Below, one piece after another: positions 8,513 to 17,235 of a stretch of 64,000 nt of DNA. Positions within the stretch are counted from its first letter, which is position 1, and every line of letters begins with the position of its first letter. Location of the stretch: contig NZ_CABMQJ010000005.1 of the NCBI RefSeq assembly GCF_902388705.1, forward strand, positions 82,499 to 146,498, in the 5' to 3' direction. The position numbers and the translations under genes are program-made. The stretch is from an uncultured Alistipes sp. (GTDB taxonomy: Bacteria; Bacteroidota; Bacteroidia; Bacteroidales; Rikenellaceae). A model generated the notes under the pieces. It ran no database searches, was not told the origin of the DNA, and saw only the letters and a program-made list of their open reading frames with translations.

Positions 8513-11500
8513 ATGAAGAAATTATTCCATAAAGGACTATGTCTGGTCATGGCGCTTTGCTGCGTGGCTTTCAACGGCTACGCTGCGGGAGGCGGACTCC
8601 CGGATGCGCAGGGGCATGACCTGAATTTATCCTACTCCCGAACGACGCTCAAGACCGTTGCCGATGCTATTACGCAGCAGGTGGGCATCGCATTCTCCTA
8701 CGAGGTCGCACTGGCCGACTACCCGATGGAGAACCTGTACGTCACGCAGAAAGGTGCCGGCGTCGACGCCATTCTCTCGACGGTATTTACGCCCCGCGGC
8801 ATCGACTACCGGGTGGTGGATAAAGTCGTGGTGCTGACCCGCAGCACGCGTCCCGTGCAGACGGCGCAAGCAGCTCCCGTCCGGGCCGAAGTGACAGGTA
8901 CCGTCCGGGATACCGCCGGCAATCCGATGATCGGCGTGACCGTCACGATCAAAGGAACGCTCACCGGCGCCTCGACGGGTGTCGACGGCAGTTATGCGAT
9001 TCCGGCCGGCAACGACGCCACGCTGCTCTTCTCCTACATCGGCTACCGCAACCACGAAGAGGTCGTGGGACGCCGCACACGGATTGACGTTACGATGCAG
9101 GAGGATCTGCTGATGGTGGACGAGGTGGTCGTCGTGGGTTACGGTACGCTCAAGAAACGCAACATCGTAGGAGCCGTCGAGACCCTCTCGGGCGACGCGG
9201 TCGAAAACCGCCCCAACGCCAATATCACCCGTTCGCTGCAGGGGCAGATTCCGGGCCTGAACATCGTGCAGGTCGACGGTAAGGCCGACCACCAGGGCCA
9301 GGTCACCATCCGCGGCGTGAACAACAACTTCAAGGCCCGCGTGAACGGCGGACAGAAAAGCAATACGCTCGGCCAGGGCGGCAGCGCTCTGGTGCTCATC
9401 GACGGCGCCGAAGGCGACATGGGGTCGGTGAATCCCGACGACATCGCCTCGATTTCCGTGCTCAAAGACGCATCGTCGGCCGCAGTCTACGGTGCCCGCG
9501 GCGCTTTCGGCGTGATTCTGATTACGACCAAAAATCCCGAGAAAGGCCGGGTGCGCGTGAGCTACAACGGCTCGGTTTCCCTGCACCGCCGTACGGTCAT
9601 CTGGGAGGACAACGTAGTGACCGATCCCGTGCAGTGGGTCGAAGCTTTCCGCGAATCCTATCTCAATGCATCGCCCACGGCCACCGTTCCGTCGCTTTTC
9701 AACAACTACATGCCTTATTCGAACGCATGGTTCGACGAACTGAAGCGCCGCCGCGCCGACCCGACGATGGACAATTACGACATCGACGGCAACGGCAATT
9801 ACAATTACTACGGCGAAACCAACTGGCTCGAGGAGGTTTACAAGTCGGTGAACTATTCGACCACGCATACCGTCAGCATACAGGGCGGCCGCGAGGGGAT
9901 AAGCTACTATGTTTCGGGCCGCTACTACAACCAGGACGGCATCTACAAAGTGGGCGAGGAGACCTACAAGAAGTATAACCTCCGCGCCAAGGGCTCGATA
10001 CGCATCCGTCCGTGGCTGACGCTCGACAACAACACGAGCCTGATGAGCAGCAAGTACCGCCAGCCGATGGTGCACTACGGCCAGCAGGTGATTTCGCGCC
10101 AGCTCGACATGTTCGCATTCCCGTTCGCACTGCTCAAAAACCCCGACGGCACCTGGACGCAGACGGCGGCCAAGACCGGATACGCGGCGTTCGCCGAGGG
10201 AACCTCGTGGCAGGAGAACAACCGGCTGGAGGTCGCCAACACCACGACGTTCAATTTCGAGTTCGTGCCGGAGGTATTCAAGGTTTCGGCCGACGTTACC
10301 TACAAAGGCGCCCGCTGGACGCGCGACCGCATGGAGAACCTCTACACCTACTATACGGGCGTAAACGTCTCCGGGGAGGACAACAGCACCTCTTCGCTCG
10401 AAAACTGGAATTACATCTCCAACTACATTTCGACCAACATCGTCGGTACGGTTACGCCCAAACTGGGGCCGGACCACGATTTGAACGTCGTTGCGGGCTG
10501 GAACCTCGAGGATTACGACTACCGGACGCAGAAAACCTACCGGCAGGGCAACCTCTATCCCTCCAAACCGAGCTTCACGCTGATGGACGGCGAATACTAT
10601 TCGACCACCTCGGGCGGCTATACGTGGGGACTGGTCGGTTTCTTCGGCCGTGTCAACTACGCCTATGCGGGGCGTTACCTCGTGGAGTTGAGCGCCCGCT
10701 ACGACGGTTCGTCGAAGTTCCCGGCCGACTCGCAGTGGGGGTTCTTCCCCTCGGCCTCGCTCGGATGGCGCCTCTCGGAGGAGCCGTGGCTGAAGCCGCA
10801 CGTCGAAAACTGGCTGGATAACTTCAAGGTGCGCGCCAGTGTCGGCTCGCTCGGAAACGCCAACATCGACCCCTACCAGTACCTCGAAACGATGACCGCC
10901 ACGGGCAGCGCGTCGATTGCCAAGTCGTCGGTCATCATCAACGGCAAGAACGTTCCCTACACGTCGGTTCCCGACCTGATTCCGGACGACATCACCTGGG
11001 AGAAGGTGACCACGTACAACATCGGCCTCGACCTCGACATGTTCAACAACCGGCTTTCGTTCTCGGGCGACTACTACCGGCGCAACACCACCGACCTGTA
11101 CACCGTCGGCCCGAACCTCCCGCAGGTGCTGGGCAGCGCGGCGCCCTACGGCAACTACGCCAGCCTCAAGACCAAGGGCTGGGAGGTCAGCCTCGGCTGG
11201 CGCGACTCGTTCAAACTGGGCGGCAAGCCGTTCAATTACAGCATCAAGGGCATGTTGTGGGACAGCCGCAGCTGGATTACCGACTACTACAACGAAACGG
11301 GCGACCTGACGACCTATTACAAGGGCATGGAAATCGGCGAAATCTGGGGCTTCCGCACGGCGGGTATCTACGCCAGCAACGCCGACGCGCTGAACGGCCC
11401 CGCCTATAACTTCTTCAAGAACGGCGAGATGTTCCGCGCCTATGCCGGCGACCTGCGCTTCGTCGACGTGGACGGCGACGGCATCATGACCAAGGGCAGC

Positions 11501-12145
11501 CGCACGCTCTCGAACCACGGCGACATGGAGATTATCGGCAACCAGTCGCCCCGCTACCAGTACAGCATCAACATGTCGCTGAACTGGAACGGCATCGGTC
11601 TTTCGATGCTCTGGCAGGGCGTGGGCAAGCGCGACTGGTATCCGTGGACGGAGTCCGGATTCTTCTGGGGCAAATGGAACCGTGCCTACAACTCGCTGAT
11701 GAAGAGCCAGACGGGCAACAAGGTCGTGCAGATAGACAAGAGCACCGACAACTGGCGCGTCACCAACATGGACAAGAACCCTTACTGGACACGCATGGTG
11801 TCGCTCGCCGCCAACCGCAACGACGGCCCGCTGACGTGGGAGAACGACCACTACCTGCAGGACGCTTCGTACATCCGCCTGAAGAACATCACCATCGACT
11901 ATACCTTCCCGAAGCACATCTGCAAGAAACTGCGCATCGAAGGGCTGAAAATCTACCTCTCGGGCGAAAACCTCTTTACGCACTCGCCGATGTTCAAATA
12001 CACGGACATGTTCGACCCTGAGGTAATCACCAGCGGCGACTCCGACTTCGCCAACTCGCAGACCGCGGGATTGGGCGGCACGGGTAACGGCTATTCCTAC
12101 CCGATGCTCAAAACCGTGACTTTAGGTATCAACCTGACTTTTTAA
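8513..12145 (+). CDS. SusC-type TonB-dependent outer-membrane receptor with STN domain (SusC1)
   Basis: This 1210-aa protein has a signal peptide, then an STN domain at ~38-112 (LKTVADAITQQVGIAFSYEV), the part that signals to FecR. A carboxypeptidase-regulatory-like domain follows at ~128-205 (VTGTVRDTAGNPMIGVTVTI), then the DEVVVVGYGT box and a plug (SALVLIDGAEGDMGSVNPDD, ISVLKDASSAAVYGARGAFG). A long beta-barrel ends in a terminal Phe (LGINLTF). SusC proteins form the TonB-driven channel under a SusD lid. SusD1 follows 11 bp later and a phosphoesterase after that, so the cargo is probably a phosphorylated compound. It is less similar to SusC2 and SusC3 than those are to each other. Confidence 0.96.
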   Translation: MKKLFHKGLCLVMALCCVAFNGYAAGGGLPDAQGHDLNLSYSRTTLKTVADAITQQVGIAFSYEVALADYPMENLYVTQKGAGVDAILSTVFTPRGIDYRVVDKVVVLTRSTRPVQTAQAAPVRAEVTGTVRDTAGNPMIGVTVTIKGTLTGASTGVDGSYAIPAGNDATLLFSYIGYRNHEEVVGRRTRIDVTMQEDLLMVDEVVVVGYGTLKKRNIVGAVETLSGDAVENRPNANITRSLQGQIPGLNIVQVDGKADHQGQVTIRGVNNNFKARVNGGQKSNTLGQGGSALVLIDGAEGDMGSVNPDDIASISVLKDASSAAVYGARGAFGVILITTKNPEKGRVRVSYNGSVSLHRRTVIWEDNVVTDPVQWVEAFRESYLNASPTATVPSLFNNYMPYSNAWFDELKRRRADPTMDNYDIDGNGNYNYYGETNWLEEVYKSVNYSTTHTVSIQGGREGISYYVSGRYYNQDGIYKVGEETYKKYNLRAKGSIRIRPWLTLDNNTSLMSSKYRQPMVHYGQQVISRQLDMFAFPFALLKNPDGTWTQTAAKTGYAAFAEGTSWQENNRLEVANTTTFNFEFVPEVFKVSADVTYKGARWTRDRMENLYTYYTGVNVSGEDNSTSSLENWNYISNYISTNIVGTVTPKLGPDHDLNVVAGWNLEDYDYRTQKTYRQGNLYPSKPSFTLMDGEYYSTTSGGYTWGLVGFFGRVNYAYAGRYLVELSARYDGSSKFPADSQWGFFPSASLGWRLSEEPWLKPHVENWLDNFKVRASVGSLGNANIDPYQYLETMTATGSASIAKSSVIINGKNVPYTSVPDLIPDDITWEKVTTYNIGLDLDMFNNRLSFSGDYYRRNTTDLYTVGPNLPQVLGSAAPYGNYASLKTKGWEVSLGWRDSFKLGGKPFNYSIKGMLWDSRSWITDYYNETGDLTTYYKGMEIGEIWGFRTAGIYASNADALNGPAYNFFKNGEMFRAYAGDLRFVDVDGDGIMTKGSRTLSNHGDMEIIGNQSPRYQYSINMSLNWNGIGLSMLWQGVGKRDWYPWTESGFFWGKWNRAYNSLMKSQTGNKVVQIDKSTDNWRVTNMDKNPYWTRMVSLAANRNDGPLTWENDHYLQDASYIRLKNITIDYTFPKHICKKLRIEGLKIYLSGENLFTHSPMFKYTDMFDPEVITSGDSDFANSQTAGLGGTGNGYSYPMLKTVTLGINLTF

Positions 12146-12156
12146 CCGACAGAAAC

Positions 12157-13992
12157 ATGAAAAAGATTCTATGCTATACGCTTCTGGCCGTCACGGCCGC
12201 CGGTTTGGCTTCCTGCGAGGATTTCCTCACGCGGGATACCTACGACCAAATCGGCAGCGAGGAGTTCTGGAAATCGGAAACCGATCTCGAACTTTATGCC
12301 AACGGTTTCATTCAGAAGATGATACCGGGCGACGGAACCATCACGCGCGGCGACATCTACGCCGATTACTGCGCCGTGGACATCCCGACCGACCTGCTGC
12401 GTCCCGACGGCAACGTCACGCCCGACAACCAAACGGGGTGGGCCGAAAGCAACTGGACGAACCTGCGCCGCGTCAACTACATGCTCGACAACATGCACAA
12501 GTGCAGGGGGCGTGTGAGCGACGAGATATACAACCATTACGAGGGCGTCGCACGCTTCTGGCGCGCATGGTTCTACTACGACAAGGTGCAGACTTTCGGC
12601 GCCGTGCCCTGGTACGACTTCACCATAGCGGCCAGCGACAAGGAGGCGATGATGAAACCCCGCGACAGCCGCGAATACGTCATGGACAAAGTGCTCGAGG
12701 ACCTTACGTTCGCCGGCACGCACTGCCTTGCCGACGCCAAGTTCACGCAGGGTTCGGCCCTGATTAACAAGTGGGTCGCACTGGCCTTCAAATCGCGCGT
12801 ATGCCTTTACGAGGGCACGTTCCGCAAATATCATTCGCGGGAGCCGTCCTCCGACAAGCCGTGGCAGAACGACGTGTATAATGCCGACGACAAGTTCCTG
12901 CGCGAAGCTGCCGCCGCGGCCAAAGAGATTATGGACAAGGGCCCGTTCTCGCTCGTCACGGGCGATGTCAAAACCGCCTACCGCTCGCTCTTCACCAGCG
13001 CCGGACTGCTCACGCAGGAGGTGATTTTCGGCCGCGAATACAGCAAGGAGCTCGCGAAATTCCACGAAACGAGCTGGTATTACTACTCGCCGACCTACGG
13101 TGCCAAGATTGCCATGACCAAGAAGTTCATGAACACCTACCTGACGACCAAAGGCACGCCGTTCACCGACATCGACGGCTACAAGAGCATCGACTTCCTC
13201 CGCGAATTCGACGGCCGCGACGCCCGCATGGCGCAGACGGTCATCAGCCCGACCTACATGATGAAAATCGGCGGCAGGGAACGCCTCTATTCGCCGAACT
13301 GGAAGGTGACCCGCACGGGCTACCATCCGATTAAATGGTGCATCGACGACGATGCCGACAACGTGCTTTCGAAGGCCGCGAGCTGGAACTCGCTTCCGAT
13401 TTTCCGCTATGCCGAGGTGCTGCTCAACTACGCCGAGGCAAAAGCCGAACTGGGCGAAATGGACGCAGCGGTCTGGGAGCAGACCATCGCGCCGCTGCGC
13501 AGCCGTGCCGGAGTGACTTCGGTCGTGCCTGCCAAGGCCGACCCCTATATGGAGGCATACTTCCTCAATACGGTGACCGACAAGTGGATACTCGAGGTGC
13601 GCCGCGAGCGCGGCATCGAGCTCTGCCTTGAGATGGGGCTCCGTTGGGACGACGACATGCGCTGGCACATGGGCGATTTGCTTACGAGCGAGAACAACCC
13701 GTGGACGGGCATCTACATCGGCAGTACGGGCTACACCTACGACTATACGGGCTTGAGTACCGACGACAACGGCGAACCCGTGCCCGACTTTTACATCCGT
13801 CCGGGCGAGGATACCGAACATTCGATCGCCATTTCGAACACGGGCACCAACCAGACTTTCTCGCTCAACGCCGACGGCAACATCGTCTGGGAATACAAGC
13901 GCGTCTGGGGTGAGAAGAAGTACCTGCGTCCGATTCCGCTGACGGCGATTACCCGCAACCCGAACCTCGAACAGAATGCGCACTGGAAATAA
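12157..13992 (+). CDS. SusD/RagB-family surface lipoprotein (SusD1)
   Basis: This 611-aa protein has a lipobox (LASC, Cys20) followed by EDFLTRDTYDQIGSEEFWKS, the typical start of RagB/SusD proteins. TPR-like helices follow (VARFWRAWFYYDKVQTFGAVPW). C-terminal SusD signatures include IFRYAEVLLNYAEAKAELGE and VRRERGIELCLEMGLRWDD. SusD lipoproteins sit as a hinged lid on SusC and bind the ligand. It is translationally close to SusC1 (11 bp) and to the phosphoesterase downstream (18 bp), forming one operon. At 611 aa it is longer than SusD2 and SusD3 (492 and 504 aa). Confidence 0.95.
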   Translation: MKKILCYTLLAVTAAGLASCEDFLTRDTYDQIGSEEFWKSETDLELYANGFIQKMIPGDGTITRGDIYADYCAVDIPTDLLRPDGNVTPDNQTGWAESNWTNLRRVNYMLDNMHKCRGRVSDEIYNHYEGVARFWRAWFYYDKVQTFGAVPWYDFTIAASDKEAMMKPRDSREYVMDKVLEDLTFAGTHCLADAKFTQGSALINKWVALAFKSRVCLYEGTFRKYHSREPSSDKPWQNDVYNADDKFLREAAAAAKEIMDKGPFSLVTGDVKTAYRSLFTSAGLLTQEVIFGREYSKELAKFHETSWYYYSPTYGAKIAMTKKFMNTYLTTKGTPFTDIDGYKSIDFLREFDGRDARMAQTVISPTYMMKIGGRERLYSPNWKVTRTGYHPIKWCIDDDADNVLSKAASWNSLPIFRYAEVLLNYAEAKAELGEMDAAVWEQTIAPLRSRAGVTSVVPAKADPYMEAYFLNTVTDKWILEVRRERGIELCLEMGLRWDDDMRWHMGDLLTSENNPWTGIYIGSTGYTYDYTGLSTDDNGEPVPDFYIRPGEDTEHSIAISNTGTNQTFSLNADGNIVWEYKRVWGEKKYLRPIPLTAITRNPNLEQNAHWK

Positions 13993-14010
13993 GCATAAAA
14001 CACACTGGAT

Positions 14011-15597
14011 ATGAAAACAAAAATCATGATATTATGCTGCATGGCGGCTGCGCTGATGCTTGCATGCAGCAACGATAAGTCGGGGCCGGAGGGCGGCGAC
14101 GGCATCGAAACCGAAGTCAACGGCACGCAGCTGGGCGAGGAAACGACCCTCTACGGCCTGATTACGGATACTTCGGGCAACCCCGTGCCGGGAGTGGCTG
14201 TGTCGGACGGTTACGGCAGCGTCGTGACCGACGCCAACGGCGTGTACCAGATGACCCGTTACAAGAAGGCGCGCTTCGTCTGGTACAGCACGCCGTCGGG
14301 CTATGCCGTCAATACCTCGGGCGACAACTACCCGCTGTATTACGCCGAAATCGTGCATAAGAACATCGCCGACCGGCACGATTTCGTGCTGACGCCGCTG
14401 CCCGCCGCGGAGAGCGACTTCACGCTGGTATGCATCGCCGACCCGCAGTGCCTGACAACCGACGAAATCAGCCGCTACGTCAATGAAACGATTCCCGACA
14501 TCGAAGCGACGGTCGAGGGGTACAAGACCAAAGGCAAATCCGTCTACGGCATCACGCTCGGCGACATCGTGTTCGACACGCCCGATTTGTGGAGCAATAT
14601 GAAGGAGGCGATGGCCAACCGCAACCTGCCGATTTTCCAGACCATCGGCAACCACGACCACCTGCAGACCGAAACCTCGGACGACAACGCCGCCGCCAAC
14701 TTCGAATCGCAGTTCGGCCCGCGCAATTACTCGTTCAACCGCGGCGATGCGCACATCGTATCGGTCGACAACGTCCTTTACGAAGGCAAGAAGAAGTACA
14801 AGGGCGGCATCACCGACAAGCAGCTCGAATGGCTGCGGCAGGATTTGTCGCATGTGGACAAGAACAAGCTCGTGATTCTCTGCGCCCACATTCCTTTCCG
14901 CAGCGGCAAGAGCGAAACCGACGAGAGCCACGCGAACTACGACGGTGTGCTCGACCTGCTTTCGGAGTTCGCCGAGGCCCATATCATGATCGGCCATACG
15001 CACTACAACCAGAAGTACATCCACAGCCGCAACGGCAAGACAATATTCGAGCATGTCCACGGCGCCGCCTGCGGGGCATGGTGGACGTCGAACCTCTGTG
15101 CCGACGGCACGCCCAACGGCTACGGGGTCTACGAAATATCGGGCAACGGCATTGCCAACCACTATTACAAGTCGACCAACAAGGAGGCCGGTTACCAGAT
15201 TCGCGCCTATGCGGCGACGCAGGTGTTCGGGAAGTCGGGCAGCACGACCTTCTGCTGGGCGACCAACTATCCGGCCATGAACGACCCGAAATGCATCGTG
15301 GCCAACGTCTGGAACTCGGACAAAAGCGGCAGCTGGAAAGCAGCGCTCTGGCAGGACGGTTCCAAGGTCTGCGACATGACCCGCGTTTCGACCTACGACT
15401 ATTGGGCGTATGCCTACCACGTGCTCTATTACAGCAAGAGCGTGGGCACGACCTGGGGCAAGAACCTCGACCATTACTATTACGGCAAACTGGCGTCGGG
15501 AACGCCCGAAACGGCCGATTTCGAAATCGTCGTCGAGGACGGCATGGGCAATACCTACCGCACGTCGACGCTCCAGACCGACTTCATCGGGTTCTGA
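14011..15597 (+). CDS. Calcineurin-like phosphoesterase lipoprotein
   Basis: This 528-aa protein has a lipobox (MLAC, Cys19). An N-terminal beta-sandwich resembling a carboxypeptidase-regulatory fold covers ~45-125 (LYGLITDTSGNPVPGVAVSD). A metallophosphatase core covers ~130-370 and a C-terminal beta domain ~370-528. Metal motifs are ADPQ (first Asp, with Gln where many relatives have His), GDIVFD, GNHD, CAHIPF and GHTHY. Such enzymes hydrolyse phosphomonoesters or phosphodiesters with two metal ions. It is the third gene after SusC1 and SusD1 and ends at a strong terminator. In context it probably works with the GDPDs by releasing phosphate or opening cyclic or diester bonds outside the cytoplasm. 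Confidence 0.9.
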   Translation: MKTKIMILCCMAAALMLACSNDKSGPEGGDGIETEVNGTQLGEETTLYGLITDTSGNPVPGVAVSDGYGSVVTDANGVYQMTRYKKARFVWYSTPSGYAVNTSGDNYPLYYAEIVHKNIADRHDFVLTPLPAAESDFTLVCIADPQCLTTDEISRYVNETIPDIEATVEGYKTKGKSVYGITLGDIVFDTPDLWSNMKEAMANRNLPIFQTIGNHDHLQTETSDDNAAANFESQFGPRNYSFNRGDAHIVSVDNVLYEGKKKYKGGITDKQLEWLRQDLSHVDKNKLVILCAHIPFRSGKSETDESHANYDGVLDLLSEFAEAHIMIGHTHYNQKYIHSRNGKTIFEHVHGAACGAWWTSNLCADGTPNGYGVYEISGNGIANHYYKSTNKEAGYQIRAYAATQVFGKSGSTTFCWATNYPAMNDPKCIVANVWNSDKSGSWKAALWQDGSKVCDMTRVSTYDYWAYAYHVLYYSKSVGTTWGKNLDHYYYGKLASGTPETADFEIVVEDGMGNTYRTSTLQTDFIGF

Positions 15598-15616
15598 TTC
15601 CGGCCCGTATGCAACG

Positions 15617-15648
15617 AAAGAGGGTGGCTTTGCAAAGCCACCCTCTTT
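15617..15648. terminator. Bidirectional terminator between phosphoesterase and SusD2
   Basis: A perfect inverted repeat, AAAGAGGGTGGCTTT facing its complement around a TGCA centre, is followed by a T-run to 15650 on the plus strand and by TTT on the minus strand. It separates converging genes. The bases 15651-15745 hold nothing else I recognise. Confidence 0.9.
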
Positions 15649-15745
15649 TTATGTACGCTGTGTCCCGGTGTGTGCCCGATTCGGCGCTTTCCGAAGGGCG
15701 GGAGCCCCGCCGGTTGTTCTCACCGCGGCTGCCGTCTGCACGCGG

Positions 15746-17224
15746 CTAATACCACCCGGGCGTCTGGGTGAGGTTGTAATTGCGGCTCATCGACGCCTGT
15801 GTGATGGGCCACAGCAGGATGTTCTCGTTCTTTTCGCGCTGTGCGGCGATTTCCGCGCTGTAATCCCAGATTGCATCCATGCGCACCAGCATCCACCACG
15901 TGCGGCCTTCGCCGACCATCTCCTTGAGGTATTCGTCAAGCACGGCCTGCCTCACGGCGGCAGGCGACGGGTCGGTATAGTAGTCCGCCGAACCGTACGC
16001 CCTTCCGGTCAGGGGCTCCAGCGCTTCCAACGCCCCCGCATAATCCTCCTGATAATATTTGATTTCGGCATCCATCAGGAAAGCCTCGCCGTAACGGTAG
16101 AGGATGAAATCCGAATCGAAGATGCGCGTGCCGTTGTCCACCCGTCCCATCAGCTTCTCCGTCCAGCCGATTTCCTTGCCGCCCGTGCCGTATCCGGCCG
16201 TACGGCAGGTCAGCTTCACACGTGTGTCCGCCTTGTCTGCCATCAGCAGTTCTTCGTACGCGGGGGCATACCACCACCATTGGTTGCCTACGGTGGTGGG
16301 GACGGGGTTGTTGCGGAAGGACGCCTCGACGTAACTTTCGTTCCAGCCCAAGTAGTAGGCCGGCCCGTTGACCGCCTCGGATACGTCCTGGTGCACCGCG
16401 AAAATCACCTCGCGGCCGCATTTGTTCGACGAACTGAAAATGTTCGCATACTCGGTTTCGAGTTTCGAGGCCGTAAGGCCCAGCGCATCGATTGCTCCTG
16501 CGGCCATGGCCAGGTAGCTGCTGCCGCCCTGCTGCATGCGGTACATCCACAGGGCGTAGTCGGCTTTGAGCATCTTGACGGCGGCCGGTGTGGCGACGGT
16601 CTTGTCCGAAGCCTCGGTGACGTATCTTTCCGCTTCGGCTATGTCCGCGCCGACCTGTTCCAGCACTTCGGCCGCGGGCGATCGTTTCAGGTAGAGTTCC
16701 GTCGCGGTCGATTCGTAGCCCCACAGGGGCAGGGGCGCATCGCCCCAGATGCGGGCGATCTGGAAATAGCAGTATGCGCGCATGAAATAGGCGTTTCCCA
16801 GGCAGAAATTCCGCGGGGTTTCCTTCAGGTTCATGGCCGGGACGTGCCTGATGATGAGGTTCGTTTGGTTGATTGTCGTGTAAAACGCCGTCCAGTCCGC
16901 ATAGGCGTTGGTCGAGCTCATCGTCGAAGTGCGCACCTGCGACTGGTCGACGCTGTTGAGCGTGTTGTGTGTGCCGGGGCCCCACAGTCCGGTGCGGAAT
17001 TCGCCCCAGCAGAGATAGGCGTCGGGCATCGTGCGCAGCGAGTTGCGCAGGTAGACGTACAGGCCGTAGGTCGCCGACGTGGCGTCGCTTTCGTCTTTCC
17101 ACATATTGCTGGCCGACAGCTTGTTGTCCTGCATGATATCCAGGTCGCCGTGGCATCCGCCCGCCCCCAGCGCGATTGCTGCGGCGAGCAGGCACGTTGT
17201 GATGTGCTTGAGTTTGCGTTTCAT
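15746..17224 (-). CDS. SusD/RagB-family surface lipoprotein (SusD2)
   Basis: This 492-aa protein starts at the ATG at 17224, chosen because it gives a proper signal peptide (MKRKLKHITTCLLAAAIAL) with lipobox GAGGC (Cys24) 11 bp after the SusC2 stop. The open frame extends further upstream into SusC2 but that part has no signal. SusD hallmarks are LGNAYFMRAYCYFQIARIWG, a WGD-containing N-terminal helical region and the C-terminal FILYRYGEAFLMDAEIKYY. It is clearly paralogous to SusD3 (SNMWKDESDATSAT against SNMWVDESDVTGAT). It forms the ligand-binding lid of SusC2. Confidence 0.95.
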   Translation of the reverse strand: MKRKLKHITTCLLAAAIALGAGGCHGDLDIMQDNKLSASNMWKDESDATSATYGLYVYLRNSLRTMPDAYLCWGEFRTGLWGPGTHNTLNSVDQSQVRTSTMSSTNAYADWTAFYTTINQTNLIIRHVPAMNLKETPRNFCLGNAYFMRAYCYFQIARIWGDAPLPLWGYESTATELYLKRSPAAEVLEQVGADIAEAERYVTEASDKTVATPAAVKMLKADYALWMYRMQQGGSSYLAMAAGAIDALGLTASKLETEYANIFSSSNKCGREVIFAVHQDVSEAVNGPAYYLGWNESYVEASFRNNPVPTTVGNQWWWYAPAYEELLMADKADTRVKLTCRTAGYGTGGKEIGWTEKLMGRVDNGTRIFDSDFILYRYGEAFLMDAEIKYYQEDYAGALEALEPLTGRAYGSADYYTDPSPAAVRQAVLDEYLKEMVGEGRTWWMLVRMDAIWDYSAEIAAQREKNENILLWPITQASMSRNYNLTQTPGWY

Positions 17225-17235
17225 GGCGGTGGGTG

